This document shows positions 1 through 5,197 of a stretch of 12,428 nucleotides of DNA, in pieces. The translations under genes and the position numbers were made by a program. Source of the DNA: Nitrospinota bacterium (GTDB taxonomy: Bacteria; Nitrospinota; Nitrospinia; UBA9942); assembly GCA_016234205.1 (NCBI GenBank), contig JACRGN010000297.1:1-12428 (forward strand), read 5' to 3'. Position 1 is the first letter of the stretch, and every line of letters starts with the position of its first letter. The notes beneath the pieces are model-generated. The model saw only the letters and a program-made list of their open reading frames with translations, did no database searches and had not been told where the DNA came from.

Positions 1-1
1 A

Positions 2-376
2 AGTCACTTTATATATGCAGTATGGAATGCCATGAATAATAGGCAGATAACTATATTTGAGATGGAGCTTCAGGCAGAGGTGGATAAATATATTACAGCC
101 ATCTTTTACAGCAGCAGTATTAATTCCGGCAGAGTCCCTGCAAAGAATATCAAGAAACAGCTATTTGAAGATTCTATCTTGAATCCAGACTTATTATCAG
201 AAGAAAGGGAAAGATACAGGGATGCAAACAGAATGGCAATGAACTATTGCCACTATCTTGAATCAAAATATTTAAAAAAGAATGATATTTCATCTCTTTT
301 AAAGGATATAAGGCATTTCTATCGTCTTGGACAGAATGGAAAGATAGGTTATATAAATGACATAATCTTTCATTAG
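2..376 (+). CDS. Unrecognised protein, C-terminal part (open at window edge)
   Basis: The reading frame is open from the first bases of the window to the TAG at 374-376. An internal ATG lies at 32, but the ten codons before it (SHFIYAVWNA) also read like protein, so the true start is probably upstream of the window. The visible part is about 124 residues, soluble and rich in charged residues and tyrosine, with no membrane segment or signal peptide. It looks mostly helical. I do not recognise a family or any catalytic motif. Only a weak purine stretch (GGAA) precedes the ATG at 32. A further open stretch in another frame follows directly (361-489), so the C-terminus may have been cut by a frameshift. 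Coding status is fairly likely; function is unknown. Confidence 0.5.
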   Translation, partial: SHFIYAVWNAMNNRQITIFEMELQAEVDKYITAIFYSSSINSGRVPAKNIKKQLFEDSILNPDLLSEERERYRDANRMAMNYCHYLESKYLKKNDISSLLKDIRHFYRLGQNGKIGYINDIIFH

Positions 377-489
377 GTTTTTATGCCATTGCAAAATCTG
401 TTACCGGAACTGTGCGTTTTACAGAACCATTAATTCTTAAACAGTGGTTTATCTATAAGGCATTCAAGCGAATGCGACATTTTGGGTAA
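361..489 (+). pseudogene. Possible frameshifted tail of the preceding gene
   Basis: After a TGA at 358-360, this frame stays open for 42 codons to the TAA at 487-489 and has no canonical start codon. The translation reads like protein (it includes SVTGTVRFTEP and QWFIYKAFKRM). It lies in a different frame from, and starts at the very end of, the preceding ORF. The simplest reading is an old frameshift near 355-375 that detached this tail. Chance openness over 42 codons is also possible, so confidence is low. Confidence 0.2.
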
Positions 490-516
490 CGGTAGCAGGC
501 TAAAAAAAGTGCAATA

Positions 517-649
517 GAGACTGTTGCACAAATACTGATTTGTCACCCTGAGCCGAAGGCGAAGGGTCTATAACTTATTGTTTTTATGAGATTCTTCGCT
601 CCGCTCAGAATGACAAACTGGTCGTTTTTCATATTTGTGCAACAGGCTC
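517..649. repeat. Nested inverted repeat, MITE-like
   Basis: The outer arms are 517-534 and 632-649: CTGTTGCACAAATA on the left pairs with TATTTGTGCAACAG on the right, and the arms match over about 17 of 18 bases. Inside them is a second, imperfect inverted pair, 540-569 against 588-616, built on TTGTCAnnCTGAGC and GCTCAGAATGACAA. The inner motif (TGTCATTCTGAGCGGAGCG-like) resembles, from memory, a dispersed repeat common in environmental bacterial genomes. There is no ORF inside and no clear target-site duplication (flanks aata / attt). It ends 2 bases from the stop codon of the minus-strand ORF at 652 and could act as a transcription stop for it, but the stem lacks a proper T-run. Confidence 0.75.
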
Positions 650-651
650 AT

Positions 652-873
652 TTACAATTTCAATTCTGGCTCATCCATCTGAACTTTATTTTCCATCTCA
701 AACTGTAATTCCTTAAAGAAATAATCCAGATTTCTTCTAAAATTATTATATCCGTATGCCTTTACAGCTAAGGCTCCAACAAAAATAAATTTAACTTTCC
801 GTCCTTTAAAGGCATCCGCTAAATCACTGATTGCATCTTCCAGCTTGACAGGTGATAAACCGTTTCTCTCCAT
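652..873 (-). pseudogene. Remnant of a nucleotidyltransferase, internally deleted
   Basis: The 73-residue ORF has FVGALAVKAYGY at about residues 31-42, which matches the glycine-containing N-terminal motif of MNT/Pol-beta-fold nucleotidyltransferases. Where the family has its catalytic DxD, this protein has NLD (48-50). Almost at once the sequence jumps to KELQFEMENK and ends in MDEPELKL. That tail nearly repeats the C-terminus of the full nucleotidyltransferase at 1846-2358, at both protein and DNA level. The middle of the domain, including the third acidic residue, is missing. An AAGGAG stretch lies about a dozen bases upstream of the ATG, so it may still be translated. Its first 55 bases overlap the end of the upstream ORF (819-1313). 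I read it as a deletion remnant, most likely inactive as an enzyme. Confidence 0.55.
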
Positions 874-1313
874 TTATGTTCAAATCTCCTTATGTTATTT
901 TTTCCAATAGCAAACTTATACAAATAATGTTCTCCATATTTTTTTAAATCATCCTCTGATAGATATAGATTCTGCAAATTTTGCTCCTTCCCAAGTAGAC
1001 TTTTTATAAATGTCTTCCACTCATTAAGCACGAGATACGCCATATTGTATATCTTTCTAAATTCAGGCTTAAGTGATTCATCAAGCGAGTCCTCAATCTT
1101 TTTTCCATCAATAATCTCTGAGTTAAGGGCAATTGTAAAAATAAGAATATCCTTTCTGGTCTCATCCAAACTTTCGCTCAAGACTTTTTTACATAGTTCT
1201 ACAGGGTCATCAGGATAGGATGCTCTGTAATACAAGTTCATAATATTTCTCATAAAATAACTCAAACTGTAAAAGTTAAAAACCCTTTCAAGTAACACTT
1301 CATTAAGTAACAC
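819..1313 (-). CDS. Unrecognised protein of a small-ORF cluster
   Basis: The open frame allows 164 residues from a GTG at 1313. The first codons fall in an AAGTAA iteron array and no ribosome binding site precedes the GTG, so an ATG at 1253 (MRNIMN, giving 144 residues) is an equally good start. The protein is soluble and helical, rich in Leu, Lys and Glu, with a basic C-terminus. No catalytic motif or membrane segment is visible and I do not recognise the family. It is the sixth of seven minus-strand ORFs after the RHH regulator. Its 3' end overlaps the start of the nucleotidyltransferase remnant by 55 bases, which may mean the two were joined by a rearrangement. Coding is likely; function is unknown. 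Confidence 0.5.
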   Translation of the reverse strand: MLLNEVLLERVFNFYSLSYFMRNIMNLYYRASYPDDPVELCKKVLSESLDETRKDILIFTIALNSEIIDGKKIEDSLDESLKPEFRKIYNMAYLVLNEWKTFIKSLLGKEQNLQNLYLSEDDLKKYGEHYLYKFAIGKNNIRRFEHKWRETVYHLSSWKMQSVI

Positions 1314-1352
1314 TGCTTAAAGTAAGAAATCAAAGTAACAAAACAAAAGTAA
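1290..1352. repeat. Five AAGTAA iterons, about 13-15 bp apart
   Basis: AAGTAA occurs at 1290, 1305, 1320, 1333 and 1347, all in the same orientation and spaced 15, 15, 13 and 14 bases. The array fills the gap between the 51-residue ORF and the next ORF downstream on the minus strand, and runs into the latter's possible GTG start. It could be a decayed tandem repeat or a protein-binding array; nothing else in the sequence separates these options. Confidence 0.45.
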
Positions 1353-1358
1353 AAAATC

Positions 1359-1514
1359 CTACAACTCTAATTTTGCCTCGTTGTCCTCAAATTTCACCAT
1401 GCCTTTATCTTTTAGCCACGGTGTGATAGCATTAAAACCTAAAATGATAACCTCTCTGGCTTTTGTTATCTCAAGCACCGCTCTGCAAATATGAAGAAAA
1501 TTATCATAATTCAT
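1359..1514 (-). CDS. Small protein, possible nucleotidyltransferase N-terminal remnant
   Basis: A 51-codon ORF starts at the ATG at 1512-1514, one base after the TGA of the upstream gene, so it is probably translationally coupled to it. The pattern FLHICRAVLEITKAREVIIL followed by GFNAI resembles the start of a nucleotidyltransferase family in which a helix leads into a strand and a GSQAI motif. Here the catalytic-loop GS is GF, and the protein stops soon afterwards with no DxD. It ends in EAKLEL, similar in character to the DEPELKL ends of the two other nucleotidyltransferase-like ORFs in the cluster. I regard it as a truncated remnant or a small protein of unknown role; the family link is tentative. 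Confidence 0.4.
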   Translation of the reverse strand: MNYDNFLHICRAVLEITKAREVIILGFNAITPWLKDKGMVKFEDNEAKLEL

Positions 1515-1515
1515 T

Positions 1516-1839
1516 TCAGGCAGCCCTCTGTTTCTTTATCTTCTCATACTCCCTATCTGCAAATATTACTGCAAAGGGATGACTCTGCACTATCTGCCAG
1601 AAATCCTGTTCTTCCTGTGATAAATCAAAGAAGGATTCTGTATTTTTAAGGTATTCGCAGTGATTCTGATAACCTCCCTTTATAATTTCCTGCCATATTT
1701 TAAACTGTGGAGTATCTATACTCTCAGAGATATATTGAAGGACTTTTTGTCTAATACTTTCGTCAGACTGACACAGGAGATACCCCTCTTGTGAACGCAT
1801 CCAAGCCTTTTCTATATGTTTGTCATGCGGATGTCTCAT
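1516..1839 (-). CDS. Unrecognised 107-residue protein next to the nucleotidyltransferase
   Basis: The ATG at 1837-1839 lies six bases after the nucleotidyltransferase stop, behind a weak purine-rich AAAAGAAG. The spacing implies one operon. The protein is hydrophilic and helical. It starts with a His-rich stretch (MRHPHDKHIEKAW), has many Gln/Glu, and carries the segment FWQIVQSHPFAVIFADREYE near residues 80-99. There is no signal peptide or membrane segment. I do not recognise the family. Its position directly behind an MNT-type nucleotidyltransferase suggests a partner protein, as in nucleotidyltransferase toxin-antitoxin pairs, but I see no HEPN RxxxxxH signature. Function is unknown. Confidence 0.55.
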   Translation of the reverse strand: MRHPHDKHIEKAWMRSQEGYLLCQSDESIRQKVLQYISESIDTPQFKIWQEIIKGGYQNHCEYLKNTESFFDLSQEEQDFWQIVQSHPFAVIFADREYEKIKKQRAA

Positions 1840-1845
1840 CTTCTT

Positions 1846-2358
1846 TTACAATTTCAATTCAGGTTCATCAATTTTATTTTCAATATCCATCTCTTTTTTG
1901 AGCCCGTACAAATCTTTAATATACTGGAATGCACTTAATTTTCTTGGATTCCTTTCTTCTTCAATAACAGCCTCTTTAGATTTTATAAATCCTTCAAGAT
2001 TCAGTATCCGGATATCCATATCAGAATATTTTGAAACTTCTCTATACTTTATAGAATCTTTATAATATCCACTCCCAGCAACATAGTTGAATATATCTAA
2101 ATAACCGTGTTTTGTATTGAGTGCAAACACATACTGTCTATCCAATACTTTGGAAGTAAGGGGAATATCCCATCGTGCTCCCATTTTATCAAGTGCATCA
2201 AGAAGTCTTTTTTTATTATCGTTAGAATTGTTATACAAGATATCTACGTCATAAGTCTGTTCAGGACAGCCGTGGAGAGATGCAGCTACACCGCCGATAA
2301 CGATGTATTCAACTTGATGTTTGTTTAAGACCTCGATAATCTTTTTCGGATCGAACAA
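1846..2358 (-). CDS. MNT-type (Pol-beta fold) nucleotidyltransferase
   Basis: This is the full 170-residue member of the cluster. A helix is followed by EYIVIGGVAASLHG (about 17-30; the GG sits in the nucleotide-binding turn), then TYDVDILY with the metal-binding pair D37 and D39, and YLDIF with a likely third acidic residue, D88. That arrangement is standard for stand-alone nucleotidyltransferases found in toxin-antitoxin and mobile regions. The start is a TTG at 2356-2358, with GGAGAG six to seven bases upstream. It overlaps the end of the 64-residue ORF by 34 bases, so translation is probably coupled. The C-terminal tail IENKIDEPELKL recurs in the ORF at 652. Family members transfer nucleotides to protein or tRNA targets; the target here is unknown. 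All visible catalytic residues are present. Confidence 0.8.
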   Translation of the reverse strand: MFDPKKIIEVLNKHQVEYIVIGGVAASLHGCPEQTYDVDILYNNSNDNKKRLLDALDKMGARWDIPLTSKVLDRQYVFALNTKHGYLDIFNYVAGSGYYKDSIKYREVSKYSDMDIRILNLEGFIKSKEAVIEEERNPRKLSAFQYIKDLYGLKKEMDIENKIDEPELKL

Positions 2359-2519
2359 TTTATTCTCTCCTCTTTTTTCTTTCTGTCTTCCTGCATAGGC
2401 AGAAGTCCTAAACGTTCAGCCTCCCTTACAGAAACAACTAATGCCTCCAGTCTTTCTTCAGGGGTACTTCTTAAATTTCTCTTTATCGTTTCTAAGTCCA
2501 CCAGCGACAAATTTCTCAT
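2325..2519 (-). CDS. Small helical protein between RHH regulator and nucleotidyltransferase
   Basis: The 64-residue ORF begins at the ATG at 2517-2519, whose TG is shared with the TGA of the RHH gene (ATGA overlap), and it ends inside the nucleotidyltransferase start. Both overlaps argue for a real, coupled gene. The core, STPEERLEALVVSVREAERL, looks like the short amphipathic helical proteins or domains often found just upstream of stand-alone nucleotidyltransferases. The C-terminus is very basic (DRKKKEERINCSIRKRLSRS). No enzyme motif is present. It may be an accessory or antitoxin subunit; that role is inferred only from position. Confidence 0.6.
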   Translation of the reverse strand: MRNLSLVDLETIKRNLRSTPEERLEALVVSVREAERLGLLPMQEDRKKKEERINCSIRKRLSRS

Positions 2520-2671
2520 TTTATCTTCTTTATCTCCTTCTCAAGAATCTCCAATATAAGAGCCTTGAGGGTTATTCCCCTCCGGGCTGCCAGAACCTTC
2601 AAGTCCCTGTATAATTCTTCAGGAAAATCACGAATATTAACATCTACTTTCTTTACCTTTTTCTTTTTCAT
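2516..2671 (-). CDS. Ribbon-helix-helix antitoxin-type DNA-binding protein
   Basis: The 51-residue gene is too short to be found by long-ORF criteria. After a lysine-rich start (MKKKKVKKVD) comes the strand VNIRDFPEELYRDLKVLA (about 11-28) and the turn and helix RRGITLKALILEILEKE. This is the FitA/CopG-like RHH pattern, in which a dimer's paired strand sits in the DNA major groove. Such proteins typically repress their own operon and act as antitoxins. The stop overlaps the next ATG (ATGA). The start codon sits almost exactly where the predicted promoter would begin transcription and no Shine-Dalgarno is visible, so the message may be leaderless. It heads the operon running down to at least 1846. 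The fold is confident; the toxin partner is not identified. Confidence 0.8.
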   Translation of the reverse strand: MKKKKVKKVDVNIRDFPEELYRDLKVLAARRGITLKALILEILEKEIKKIK

Positions 2672-2706
2672 GTTACCAATGTAACACTGGTTACGATTAA
2701 TGTCAA
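2672..2706 (-). promoter_or_regulatory. Promoter with three-half-site operator for the RHH operon
   Basis: On the minus strand there is a perfect -35 TTGACA (2706-2701), a 17-base spacer, then TACATT (2683-2678) as the -10. Three half-sites in alternating orientation, GTAAC-N4-GTTAC-N4-GTAAC (2694-2672 read on the minus strand, 9-bp period), cover the -10 and run up to the ATG. Regularly spaced half-sites over the promoter are what an RHH repressor would bind to shut off its own operon. The predicted transcription start falls at about 2671-2672, on the start codon. Confidence 0.7.
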
Positions 2707-2724
2707 GTTGTTCTTTTTAAAAAA

Positions 2725-2820
2725 CTAATACCACACTTCCTCCAGATTTAACCCTTTATATTTTGTTTTTTCCTTTTCCTCTTTTTGATACTTTTGAATT
2801 TTAATAATGTCTGTCTTGAC
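2725..2820 (-). pseudogene. Possible C-terminal scrap of an unknown gene
   Basis: A frame without a start codon runs 31 codons from a preceding stop to the TAG at 2725-2727 and ends in KYKGLNLEEVWY. The lysine/glutamate-rich body and the amphipathic tail look like a genuine protein end. It overlaps the last codons of the coupling-protein fragment in a different frame, as expected at a deletion junction. AT-rich DNA gives such frames by chance, so support is weak. Confidence 0.15.
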
Positions 2821-3151
2821 TTATCAGGGTTATAAAGTAGATTATCTTTGTCTTAGTATTCCCTTCAACAGTATACTGGGCTGCCTCGCCTATTTCAGAA
2901 AGCATACTCAATTGAGACCTGTTCTGATGACAGAGGAGCATGGATATTTCTGCAGACCTGATAGTTGTTAGAGGTTTTAAAATCCCTTCAAACATAAAAT
3001 TTGCAAATTCATCCCATACTGCCATAAATGCAGCCGGTTTAGGAGACATCTGTTGTCGCGGTGCACATACATCCAAAAAACCCGCAATAAACATCTTCCC
3101 GATTGCAGTCGCCTGCTCACAATATGCCCCAACAGAAAAAGATGTATACAA
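2801..3151 (-). pseudogene. Fragment of a conjugative type IV coupling protein (TraD/TraG type)
   Basis: On the minus strand the translation has KVLYTSFSV (a strand typical of 'G-K-V-x-Y' in these ATPases), GKMFIAGFLDV, then VWDEFANFMFEGILKPL with a Walker B-like DEFANF. These are followed by a motif-III-like LLCHQNRSQLSMLSEIGEAA and a segment ending GNTKTKII. This is the order seen in the C-terminal ATPase half of TraD/TraG/VirD4 coupling proteins, which feed DNA to a conjugation channel. The Walker A half is absent and the C-terminus breaks off into unrelated sequence. No ribosome binding site or ATG exists; only a TTG at 3151 inside the homology, with the frame open to a TGA at 3191-3193. 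I read it as a decayed relic of an integrated conjugative element or plasmid. Plus-strand ORFs over 2940-3145 are shadows. Confidence 0.65.
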
Positions 3152-3317
3152 AACTTTTTGATTATTAATCCTGAAGTAAATGGGATTGTCTCAAGCGGAT
3201 ATGCAGATAATCCAGTTATGACAGACTTCAGAAAATACGGTTTTTACTGAGGCTATCACCAAGCCGTGCACCTTTGAGCAGATGAGTGATATAATTAAAA
3301 GGGTTTTAAACCGCTAA
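3146..3317 (+). pseudogene. C-terminal fragment of a response-regulator receiver domain, frameshifted
   Basis: On the plus strand, INPEVNGIVSSGYADNPVM followed by TDFRKYGF matches the beta-4 / alpha-4 part of receiver domains from hybrid histidine kinases (family pattern: DPEVKAIVSSGYxxDPVM...FxxYGF). The frame then hits TGA at 3248. Removing one T from the five-T run at 3241-3245 restores GF-TEAITKPCTFEQMSDII and a proper end at the TAA at 3315-3317. The KP pair is the conserved beta-5 lysine-proline of receiver domains. The phospho-acceptor Asp half is missing, so this is a dead C-terminal stub. It ends 15 bases from the prfB stop codon and begins where the coupling-protein fragment starts in the other direction. 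Confidence 0.7.
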
Positions 3318-3332
3318 TTCCCTGTTAATACC

Positions 3333-4431
3333 TTATGCCGCACCTTTCAGAAGGAATGCCTCAATGAAACTGTCAATCTCTCCATCCAGCACTGCATCTG
3401 CATTCCCAACCTCAACCTTTGTCCTTAAGTCCTTTACAAGCCTGTATGGGTGCAGGACATAAGACCTTATCTGATTCCCCCACCCAATCTCCTTTTTCTC
3501 TCCCTGAATCTCCTCCATCTTCTCCTTCTGCTTCTCATGCTCAAGTTCATAAAGGCGGGAGCGGAGTATCTTCATGGCCGATGACTTGTTCTTGTGCTGT
3601 GACCTGTCATTCTGGCACTGGACAACAATGTTTGTAGGTATATGAGTTATCCTGACTGCCGAATCTGTCTTATTTACATGCTGTCCACCGGCGCCACTGC
3701 TCCTGTATGTATCAATCCTCAAATCATCTTCCCTTATATCTACTTTTATATCATCTTCAAGCTCTGGAAATACAAAGACAGATGCAAAGGAGGTGTGACG
3801 CCTTTTATTTGCATCAAATGGGGAAATGCGGACAAGCCTGTGGACACCGTTCTCAGCCCTTAAATACCCGTAGGCATACTCGCCTGATACAGTAACAGTT
3901 ACACTCTTTATACCTGCACCTTCGCCGGGCTGATAATCGTTTATCTCCGCCTTATAACCCCGCCGCTCTACCCAGCGGAGATACATCCTTAGAAGTATCT
4001 CTGCCCAGTCCTGAGACTCTGTCCCGCCTGCACCGGGATGTATTGAGAGAATGGCATTCGCCTTATCATTCTCCCCTGAGAGCATTGCCTGAAGCTCAAA
4101 TTCCCCCAACTCCTTTTCAATACGGTTTAATTCACTCTGAATCTCTGAAAGGAGGCTTGAATCCTCTTCACTCTGAAGAAGGGTTATCAGCTCACTGCTG
4201 TCCTTAAGGGCTTTGTCCAGGCTATTCCATCTCTCAAGCGGTTTTTGGAAGAGAGACTTTTCCTTAAGTATCTTCTGGGCTCTTTCATTGTCACCCCAGA
4301 AATTAGGCTTTTCTATCTCTTTATCAAGCTCGGTTATCCTCTTTTCTTTTGTAGCGAGGTCAAAGAGTCCCCCTGAGTCTGTTAATCCTCGTAACTAAAC
4401 TATCCAATTTTGATTTTAATTCTGCCAACAT
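3333..4431 (-). CDS. prfB: Peptide chain release factor 2 (programmed frameshift)
   Basis: RF2 recognises UGA and UAA stop codons and triggers peptide release at the ribosome. The gene starts at the ATG at 4429-4431 behind a strong AAGGAGG, reads 23 codons, meets TGA at 4362-4360, and continues in the +1 frame to the TAA at 3333. The total is 365 residues, the usual RF2 length. The SPF codon-recognition motif lies at about 203-205 (RISPFDA) and the catalytic GGQ at about 248-250 (SSGAGGQHVNKTDSAVR). Both sit within two residues of their place in E. coli RF2. The HPGAGGTESQDWA segment of domain 2 is also present. Taking only the long downstream frame from an internal ATG (4109) would lose about 107 residues. 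It lies downstream of the DUF5618-like gene with a 149-bp gap, and no convincing terminator follows it. Confidence 0.95.
4360..4374 (-). promoter_or_regulatory. prfB programmed +1 frameshift site
   Basis: Minus-strand sequence AGGGGG ACT CTT TGA C (4374-4359) is the classic RF2 autoregulation site. An internal Shine-Dalgarno-like AGGGGG lies three bases before the slippery CTT, followed by a weak-context UGA-C. When RF2 is scarce, the ribosome slips forward one base on CUU-U and makes full-length RF2. When RF2 is plentiful, it terminates after residue 23. Confidence 0.95.
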
Positions 4432-4530
4432 TGTTCCTCCTTATATTTTATCTGCGTGCATATACGATTTGAGCTTGAAAGACATCTTAATGCAAATTAA
4501 CGAGTATCCCTGAGCAGACTCTTTCACAGT

Positions 4531-4576
4531 CTTTCAAAAGCCATGATTGAAAACCACAATAGAGACTTTTGAAAAA
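4531..4576. repeat. AT-rich inverted repeat between DUF5618-like gene and prfB
   Basis: TTTCAAAAG (4532-4540) pairs with CTTTTGAAA (4566-4574), a perfect 9-bp stem that extends by a wobble and one more pair, around a 25-base loop. No T-run follows on either side, so it is not a convincing terminator. The rest of 4441-4580 holds the prfB leader, with a TAAAAT that might be its -10, and nothing else I can name. Confidence 0.35.
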
Positions 4577-4580
4577 CCTC

Positions 4581-4955
4581 TCATTTAATTTTCTTGATAA
4601 ATTCTTCCGCACCTTTAAGAACATCTTTAACTGTTGAAGTCCTATGTAAAAGTCCTCTGTAATAACCTGCTATATGTAATTCATCATATAAATTTTCAAA
4701 TTGCCTTATCAGTTTGCCATTATAAATTGATAAATGTTTTTTTATCATCTCTCTATAGGCATCTACAGACTTAGGTAACTCTTTCTTTGTAAATCCACTT
4801 TTTTGTAAGTAGTCTTCAATGGCTTTTAAAACCCCCAAATAAGCCACACCACAGGCTGATTTAACATATTTATCATCAACATACATATTGTCTTCAATTT
4901 TAGATTTATTTAGAATTTCTTTTGCATTCTCTATATACCTAATTGCTTCTTTCAT
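4581..4955 (-). CDS. DUF5618-like helical protein
   Basis: The 124-residue protein begins MKEAIRYIENAKEILNKSK, continues with YVKSACGVAYLGVLKAIEDY (about 30-49) and LPKSVDAYREMIKKHL, then has LYDELHIAGYYRGLLH before a basic helical end. From memory this succession fits the DUF5618 family of small all-helical proteins, whose biochemical role is not established. There is no membrane segment or signal peptide. The start is well supported: GGAGGTG sits four bases before the ATG, and a promoter lies just upstream (4981-5009). It is followed by prfB on the same strand. Helical bundles of this size are sometimes partners of MNT nucleotidyltransferases, but no HEPN RxxxxxH motif is evident and the nearest nucleotidyltransferase is more than 2 kb away. 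Family assignment is moderate. Confidence 0.7.
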   Translation of the reverse strand: MKEAIRYIENAKEILNKSKIEDNMYVDDKYVKSACGVAYLGVLKAIEDYLQKSGFTKKELPKSVDAYREMIKKHLSIYNGKLIRQFENLYDELHIAGYYRGLLHRTSTVKDVLKGAEEFIKKIK

Positions 4956-4980
4956 CTGACACCTCCATACTTTTTATTAG

Positions 4981-5009
4981 AGGATATGCTAAAATACCTA
5001 TAATGTCAA
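4981..5009 (-). promoter_or_regulatory. Sigma-70-type promoter for the DUF5618-like gene
   Basis: Reading the minus strand: TTGACA at 5009-5004, a 17-base spacer, then TATCCT at 4986-4981 (four of six consensus bases). It lies about 25 bases upstream of the ATG, and GGAGGTG follows it. Confidence 0.55.
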
Positions 5010-5042
5010 GGAAAGGCACTATGAAATATACTAACAAACCAT

Positions 5043-5061
5043 CCCCCTTTATTAAAGAGGG
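5043..5061. repeat. Short palindromic dispersed-type repeat
   Basis: CCCCCTTTATTAAAGAGGG forms an almost perfect hairpin (CTTTA / TAAAG with flanking CCC / GGG and one mismatch) and is followed by TTAGGG. It resembles the CCCCTTTATTAAAGGGG repeats scattered through many environmental genomes (from memory). It sits in the divergent gap between the DUF5618-like gene and the SGNH hydrolase gene. Confidence 0.5.
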
Positions 5062-5197
5062 TTAGGGAATTGTTTATTTCTGCCTCCTTCAGATTAATTG
5101 GTATATTTTGATTTTCTTTAATAACAGAGGAAAATGGCTTTTTCACCAAAAACTAAATAATAAACTAAATTTCTGTTTTATTTTTTCAAGTTTTATA

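Noticed and set aside
1820..2328. Plus-strand ORFs opposite the nucleotidyltransferase.
   Set aside because: They are shadows of a minus-strand gene with clear catalytic motifs and a coupled start.
2940..3145. Plus-strand ORFs starting at 2940 and 3053 as genes.
   Set aside because: Their first parts are the complement of the coupling-protein fragment and have no ribosome binding site. Only the end of the second one, from about 3146, shows real homology, to a receiver domain.
3419..4398. Plus-strand ORFs opposite prfB.
   Set aside because: prfB is certain from its GGQ, SPF and frameshift motifs, and the opposite-strand translations are low-complexity.
4531..4576. Inverted repeat as a rho-independent terminator of the DUF5618-like gene.
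   Set aside because: The stem is AT-rich with a 25-base loop and no T-run on either strand.
4581..4955. Classification of the DUF5618-like protein as a HEPN toxin.
   Set aside because: The only R...H arrangement (RGLLH) has three intervening residues, not the four to six of the HEPN motif, and no nucleotidyltransferase is adjacent.
5134..5160. Eight-codon ORF (MAFSPKTK) preceded by GAGG, as a leader peptide for the SGNH gene.
   Set aside because: The ribosome binding site is only three bases from the ATG, the likely -10 lies downstream of it, and no attenuator structure follows.
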